NCBI GenBank assembly: GCA_046328125.1
Contig: JAXLXF010000016.1
Span: forward strand, 62,001 to 126,000
Length of the DNA stretch: 64,000 nucleotides
From: JADZEM01 sp046328125
GTDB lineage: Bacteria > Chloroflexota > UBA6077 > JACCZL01
Reading direction: 5' to 3'
The notes beneath the pieces were generated by a model, which saw only the letters and a program-made list of their open reading frames with translations, made no database searches and was not told the origin of the DNA. Position 1 is the first letter of the stretch. The number at the start of each line of letters is the position of its first letter. Positions 60,258-64,000 of this stretch are shown here, one piece after another. A program made the position numbers and the translations under genes.

Positions 60258-63200
60258 ATGTCGGACGACCTAGCGAGAACGACGACGCGGGATGAACCGT
60301 CAGCCGCGCCGTCCGCAACTGTCAGGGTGGTCCCCGCGTGTACGCACGGCGCGGCCGGCAGTGAGGCGCTCGCCTGCGACTCGACACTGATTCTCGGCGC
60401 CTCCGGCGTGGTCGAGTCGGCCAATGCCGCGTTCGCGCGGAGCTGTGGCGTACCCTCAGATGAGATCCTGGGCCGGCCGATCGACGCGGTGCTGGCGGCG
60501 TCGGGTGGCTCGTCGATCCTGGGCGAGATGGCACGAACGGCCCTTCGATCCCGCCGGCCGATCGCCGCCGAGACCGAACGCGCCACCGAGACGGGCGCCG
60601 TGGGTTGGGTCGAACGGCGGGCTGACCCGATCTTCGACCCGTCCGGTCACCTCACCCACGTCGTGGCGGCGGAGCGAGACATCACCCGTCGGAAGCAGGC
60701 CGAGCACACGTGCGCACGCCTGCGCAGCGCCCTCGACGCGACGCGCGACGCCGTCGGCATCGCCACGCTCAGCGGCGAATCCGTCTACCACAATGCCGCC
60801 TTCGCCGACCTTCTCGGATACACGCCCGAAACCCTGAACGCGGTTGGCGGCCCCTGGGCCTCCTTTGCCGACGCCGACGTGGCACGTCAGGTGATGGACA
60901 GTATCATGGCCGGGCGCTCGTGGCGCGGTGAGGTCCAGCTTCGAACGCGGCAGGGCACGCTCGTGCCGATCCTGTTGCGGGCGGACCGCATCGCGGACCC
61001 CTCCGGCACGCCGATCGGTCTGGTCGGCATCTGCACGGACATCTCGGACCGTAAAGAGGCCGAGCAGGCGCTACGTGAGAGTGAGGAGCGCTTTCGGATC
61101 ATCGCTGGCTCCGCCAGCGACGCGATCTGGGACTGGGACCTGCGCACCGACGTCCTCTGGTGGAGCGACGGCATGCGGACCGTCTTCGGCCACGACGGGC
61201 AGGCGCAAGTGCCGACCGTCCAGGCCTGGGCGGAGCTCGTGCATCCCGAGGATCGCGAACGGGTGTGGGCCGAGCTCGACGCTGTGCTCGCAAGCGCCGA
61301 CGTGCGCTGGTCCTCGGAGTATCGGTATCGACGGGCCGATGGCCGCTATGCCGACGTCGTCGATCGGGGCGAGATCGTTCGTACCGAAGAGGGGACGCCC
61401 GTCAGGATGGTCGGCGGGATGGTCGACATCACCGAACGGAAGCGGACGGAACGGGAGCTGGCGCGCTACCGCCTGCTCGCCGAGCACGCCACGGACATCA
61501 TGCTGTTCATCGCCCTCGACGGCCGGATGCTCGATGCGAACGAGGCAGCGGTCAGGGCGTACGGCTATGCCCTAGACGAGATCCTCTCCATGTCAGTCTT
61601 CGACCTGCGCGCCACGCCACACGCACGCGAGGACCATGCCCAGATCGTGACCGCCGCCGACCGTGGCGTCAGGTTCGAGACGCTCCACCGCCGCAAGGAC
61701 GGCTCGACGTTTCCTGTGGATGTGAGTGTGGTCGGCGCCAATCTGGACGGCGAGCGCGTCTTGATGAGCGTGGTGCGCGATCTCTCCGAGCGTCGCCGGG
61801 CCGAGGACGAGCGTGTCCGACTCCTCGCGGCCGAACAGGCAGCACGAAAGCAGGCCGTCGACGCCGAGCGTCAGGTCTGCGACATCCTGGAGAGCATCAC
61901 CGACGCCTTCCTCGCCATCGACCGGGACTGGCGACTCACCTACGTCAACGCGGAAGCCGAGCGCCTGTTCGCGCATACCCGCGAGGAGCTCATCGGGCGG
62001 GACGCCTGGGCCACCTTCCCACGCGCCGTCAACACCGCCATCGAGACGGAGTGCCGCCGCGCCATGGCGACCGGTCAGGGGGTCAACTTCACCACGTTCT
62101 TCGAGCCGCGCAAGCAATGGTTTGAGATCAAGGCGTACCCATTCCGTGACGGTCTCTCGGTGTCCATCCACGACGTGACCGCTCGCCACATCGCCGAGAT
62201 TGCCTTGCGCGATCGCGAGCAGTTGTTCGCTTCGGTGCTCGAAGCCTCGCCCGATCTGATCACGGTGCTCGAGCTGGATGGGTCCATTCGAGCGGTGAGC
62301 CCGGCGGTGCTCGAAGTCCTCGGGCGCCCGATCGAGGCGTGGATCGGGCGCAGCACGTTCGAGCACATGCACCCTGATGACCGCGACATGGTCGGCGCGG
62401 CGATGGCGCGGGCCTGTGTGAGCGGCGGCGTCGAGCGGGTCCGTCACCGCTATCACCACCGAGATGGACGCTGGTTGATCCTGGAATCGTGGGGGCGGGC
62501 GGTGACCGAGCCCGACGGCACGCCCAGGCTCATCGTTGCCATCTCGCGCGACGTCACGGAGGCGGTCCAGGCCGAAGAAGCGCTCGCCACTGCGAACGCC
62601 GAGCTCGCCGCTGCCCTCGAACGCGCTCGCACGGCAGTGGCGACGGCCGAGGAGGCGAGCCGCGCCAAGTCCGCCTTCCTGGCGATGATGTCGCACGAGA
62701 TTCGCACCCCACTCAACGGCGTCATCGGGATGACGGGCCTGTTGCTCGACGACACCCTGACAGCCGATCAGCGCGACTGCGCCGCCACGATTCGAAGCAG
62801 CGGTGAGGCCCTGCTCCAGATCATCAACGACATCCTGGACTTCTCCAAGATCGAGGCCGACAAGCTGGAGCTCGAGGCCGGGCCGTGCGATCCGGGCGCC
62901 GTCGTCGAAGACGTGGCCGGACTGCTGGCCGCTCAGGCGAGCGCGAAGGGCCTGGATCTGGCGACCCTCGTGGAGATCCCCGCGGGCTCTCAGTTCGTGG
63001 GAGACGCGGGGCGTATGCGACAGGTCCTCCTGAATCTCGTGGGCAACGCCGTGAAGTTCACGGACGCTGGCGGGATCACCATCCGAGCCGGCGTCGAGGG
63101 GGCCGCGCCCGAGGCCGACGCGGCGGTCCTGCGGTTCGAGGTGACTGACACCGGTCCCGGTGTCGCGCCGGACGTTCTGGCGCGGCTCTTCCAACCGTTC

Positions 63201-63830
63201 GTGCAGGCTGACGGATCGACCACGCGGCGATTCGGTGGGACCGGTCTCGGCCTGGCTATCTCGAAGCGGCTGGCGCACATGTTGGGCGGAGAGATCGGCG
63301 TCGAGAGCGAGCCTGGACGTGGGAGCACGTTCTGGTTCACGGTACGCCTCGCTGCCGAGCACGGCTCCGAGACCTCGGCACCGGCGCCGCCCAGTCAGCA
63401 GGTGACGGTGGCCAGGGCGGGCGACGAGACCCTACCAGATCACCACGACGTGCGCATCCTGGTCGCCGAAGACAACATCGTGAATCAGAAGGTCGCCGCC
63501 CGTATGCTGGCCAGGCTCGGCTATCACGCGGATCTGGTCGCCAACGGCCGGGAGGCCGTCGAGGCACTCGCCCGCATCCCGTACGCGCTCGTCCTGATGG
63601 ACTGCCAGATGCCGGAGATGGACGGGTACGAGGCCACGCGCCGCATCCGGCAGGCCGAGGCGGACGAATGGCGGACCCCGATCGTCGCCATGACCGCGTC
63701 CGCGATGCAGGGAGATCGAGATCTGTGTCTCGCGGCCGGCATGGACGACTATGTCGCCAAGCCGGTCCGGCAGTCGGAGCTGGCCGCGGTTCTCGAACGA
63801 TGGGTCACTGCCTGCTCGGCGGTGGAGTAA
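60258..63830 (+). CDS. Hybrid sensor histidine kinase with six PAS domains and a receiver
   Basis: 1190 residues, no membrane helix, so a cytosolic sensor. Six PAS/PAC units follow each other (about 45-150, 160-275, 285-410, 415-530, 555-670 and 680-800), most closed by a D-I/V/L-T/S-x-R/E-K/R motif. Then HisKA with phospho-His813 in FLAMMSHEIRTPLNGVIG, and HATPase_c (LLNLVGNAVKFTDAGG, DTGPGVAPD, RFGGTGLGLAIS). The receiver domain has the phospho-acceptor Asp1115 in LVLMDCQMPEMDGYE and Lys in YVAKPVRQSE. There is no Hpt domain, so the signal must go on through a separate Hpt or regulator protein. The ligand of the PAS domains is unknown. Confidence 0.95.
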   Translation: MSDDLARTTTRDEPSAAPSATVRVVPACTHGAAGSEALACDSTLILGASGVVESANAAFARSCGVPSDEILGRPIDAVLAASGGSSILGEMARTALRSRRPIAAETERATETGAVGWVERRADPIFDPSGHLTHVVAAERDITRRKQAEHTCARLRSALDATRDAVGIATLSGESVYHNAAFADLLGYTPETLNAVGGPWASFADADVARQVMDSIMAGRSWRGEVQLRTRQGTLVPILLRADRIADPSGTPIGLVGICTDISDRKEAEQALRESEERFRIIAGSASDAIWDWDLRTDVLWWSDGMRTVFGHDGQAQVPTVQAWAELVHPEDRERVWAELDAVLASADVRWSSEYRYRRADGRYADVVDRGEIVRTEEGTPVRMVGGMVDITERKRTERELARYRLLAEHATDIMLFIALDGRMLDANEAAVRAYGYALDEILSMSVFDLRATPHAREDHAQIVTAADRGVRFETLHRRKDGSTFPVDVSVVGANLDGERVLMSVVRDLSERRRAEDERVRLLAAEQAARKQAVDAERQVCDILESITDAFLAIDRDWRLTYVNAEAERLFAHTREELIGRDAWATFPRAVNTAIETECRRAMATGQGVNFTTFFEPRKQWFEIKAYPFRDGLSVSIHDVTARHIAEIALRDREQLFASVLEASPDLITVLELDGSIRAVSPAVLEVLGRPIEAWIGRSTFEHMHPDDRDMVGAAMARACVSGGVERVRHRYHHRDGRWLILESWGRAVTEPDGTPRLIVAISRDVTEAVQAEEALATANAELAAALERARTAVATAEEASRAKSAFLAMMSHEIRTPLNGVIGMTGLLLDDTLTADQRDCAATIRSSGEALLQIINDILDFSKIEADKLELEAGPCDPGAVVEDVAGLLAAQASAKGLDLATLVEIPAGSQFVGDAGRMRQVLLNLVGNAVKFTDAGGITIRAGVEGAAPEADAAVLRFEVTDTGPGVAPDVLARLFQPFVQADGSTTRRFGGTGLGLAISKRLAHMLGGEIGVESEPGRGSTFWFTVRLAAEHGSETSAPAPPSQQVTVARAGDETLPDHHDVRILVAEDNIVNQKVAARMLARLGYHADLVANGREAVEALARIPYALVLMDCQMPEMDGYEATRRIRQAEADEWRTPIVAMTASAMQGDRDLCLAAGMDDYVAKPVRQSELAAVLERWVTACSAVE

Positions 63831-63872
63831 GCACCCCATCCTGGCGGTCGTCGCGTGCTGGCTCCTAGCGGC

Positions 63873-64000
63873 TCAGCGCGAGGGCATCAGGACGGTCGCG
63901 CGGCGCTGCATCACCAGCAGGTTGACGATCAGGCAGCCGAGCGCGATCTCGGACAGCAGCATGAAGCCGATCGAGTAGGCGCCGGTCGCGTCCCGCACCA
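63873..64000 (-). CDS. C-terminal end of an MFS-like membrane transporter (5' part beyond window)
   Basis: Reading the minus strand from the edge gives about 42 residues: VRDATGAYSIGFMLLSEIAL, then GCLIVNLLVMQRRATVLMPS and a stop at 63875-63873. One membrane helix with a short charged tail resembles the last helix of MFS transporters. Identification is tentative because so little is visible. Confidence 0.55.
   Translation of the reverse strand, partial: VRDATGAYSIGFMLLSEIALGCLIVNLLVMQRRATVLMPSR

Noticed and set aside
1..64000. tRNA, rRNA, transposase, integrase or phage genes
   Set aside because: I looked for cloverleaf-like T-loops, rRNA stretches and DDE or tyrosine-recombinase motifs and found none that can be supported.

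Overview
The window is about 64 kb of very GC-rich bacterial chromosome. The gene content suggests a member of the Chloroflexota, by general resemblance only. It includes LuxR-type regulators with an NB-ARC/TPR core, TAT-type lipoproteins with Ala/Pro/Lys linkers, several Uma2 nucleases, enolase-superfamily sugar-acid dehydratases, DUF1800/DUF1501 pairs, and abundant short palindromic intergenic repeats. There is no rRNA, tRNA, CRISPR array, phage or transposase. The region looks like ordinary chromosome with a few duplicated or accessory patches.

Layout. 1-5.8 kb: a tandem array of secreted thermolysin-like (M4) proteases on the minus strand: one cut by the window edge, one gutted pseudogene, one complete multidomain enzyme. 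5.8-10.6 kb: a GT39-type membrane glycosyltransferase, a secreted glycosidase-like protein with an SH3 tail, and a lipoprotein esterase. 10.8-12.9 kb: an enolase-superfamily dehydratase and a COG4705-like membrane protein. 13.0-20.6 kb: an unusual island. It holds a GT41 (OGT/SPINDLY-like) glycosyltransferase with a cysteine-less thioredoxin-like domain, an RmlD-like reductase, a large exported Cys-rich repeat protein resembling ephrin-receptor-like repeats, and a divergent MauE-thioredoxin-(His-rich)-thioredoxin fusion. 21.0-23.4 kb: RNase Y and a PHP phosphoesterase. 23.5-30.9 kb: Uma2, a second enolase-superfamily enzyme, a large LuxR regulator, an acyl-CoA dehydrogenase-like flavoprotein, an NrtS-like small membrane protein and an aspartoacylase-like deacylase.

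31.3-35.1 kb: an oligopeptide-type ABC importer (binding protein plus two permeases, no ATPase). 35.2-38.0 kb: two more Uma2 copies around a PEP mutase/isocitrate lyase-family enzyme, then a YciI-like protein. 38.2-41.9 kb: a paired ABC exporter. 42.1-44.1 kb: half of a DinB gene and two tandem, recently duplicated antitoxin/PIN modules. 44.2-49.9 kb: a C45-type acyltransferase/peptidase, an orphan binding protein, a CoxG-like protein and a ThDP enzyme. 50.1-53.8 kb: a small repeat-truncated CDS and a DUF5666-like/DUF1800/DUF1501 operon. 53.8-57.4 kb: an SbmA/BacA-like ABC protein, then TlpA-like and CcdA-like genes. 57.8-63.8 kb: an orphan chemoreceptor and a six-PAS hybrid histidine kinase. 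The tail of an MFS-like transporter gene runs off the right end.

The most distinctive parts are the thiol/repeat-protein island at 13.0-20.6 kb and the palindromic repeat families. One repeat has inserted in frame into the GT39 gene, one has truncated a small gene, and one forms a hairpin inside the importer operon. All functional calls come from reading translated motifs; no database search was run.
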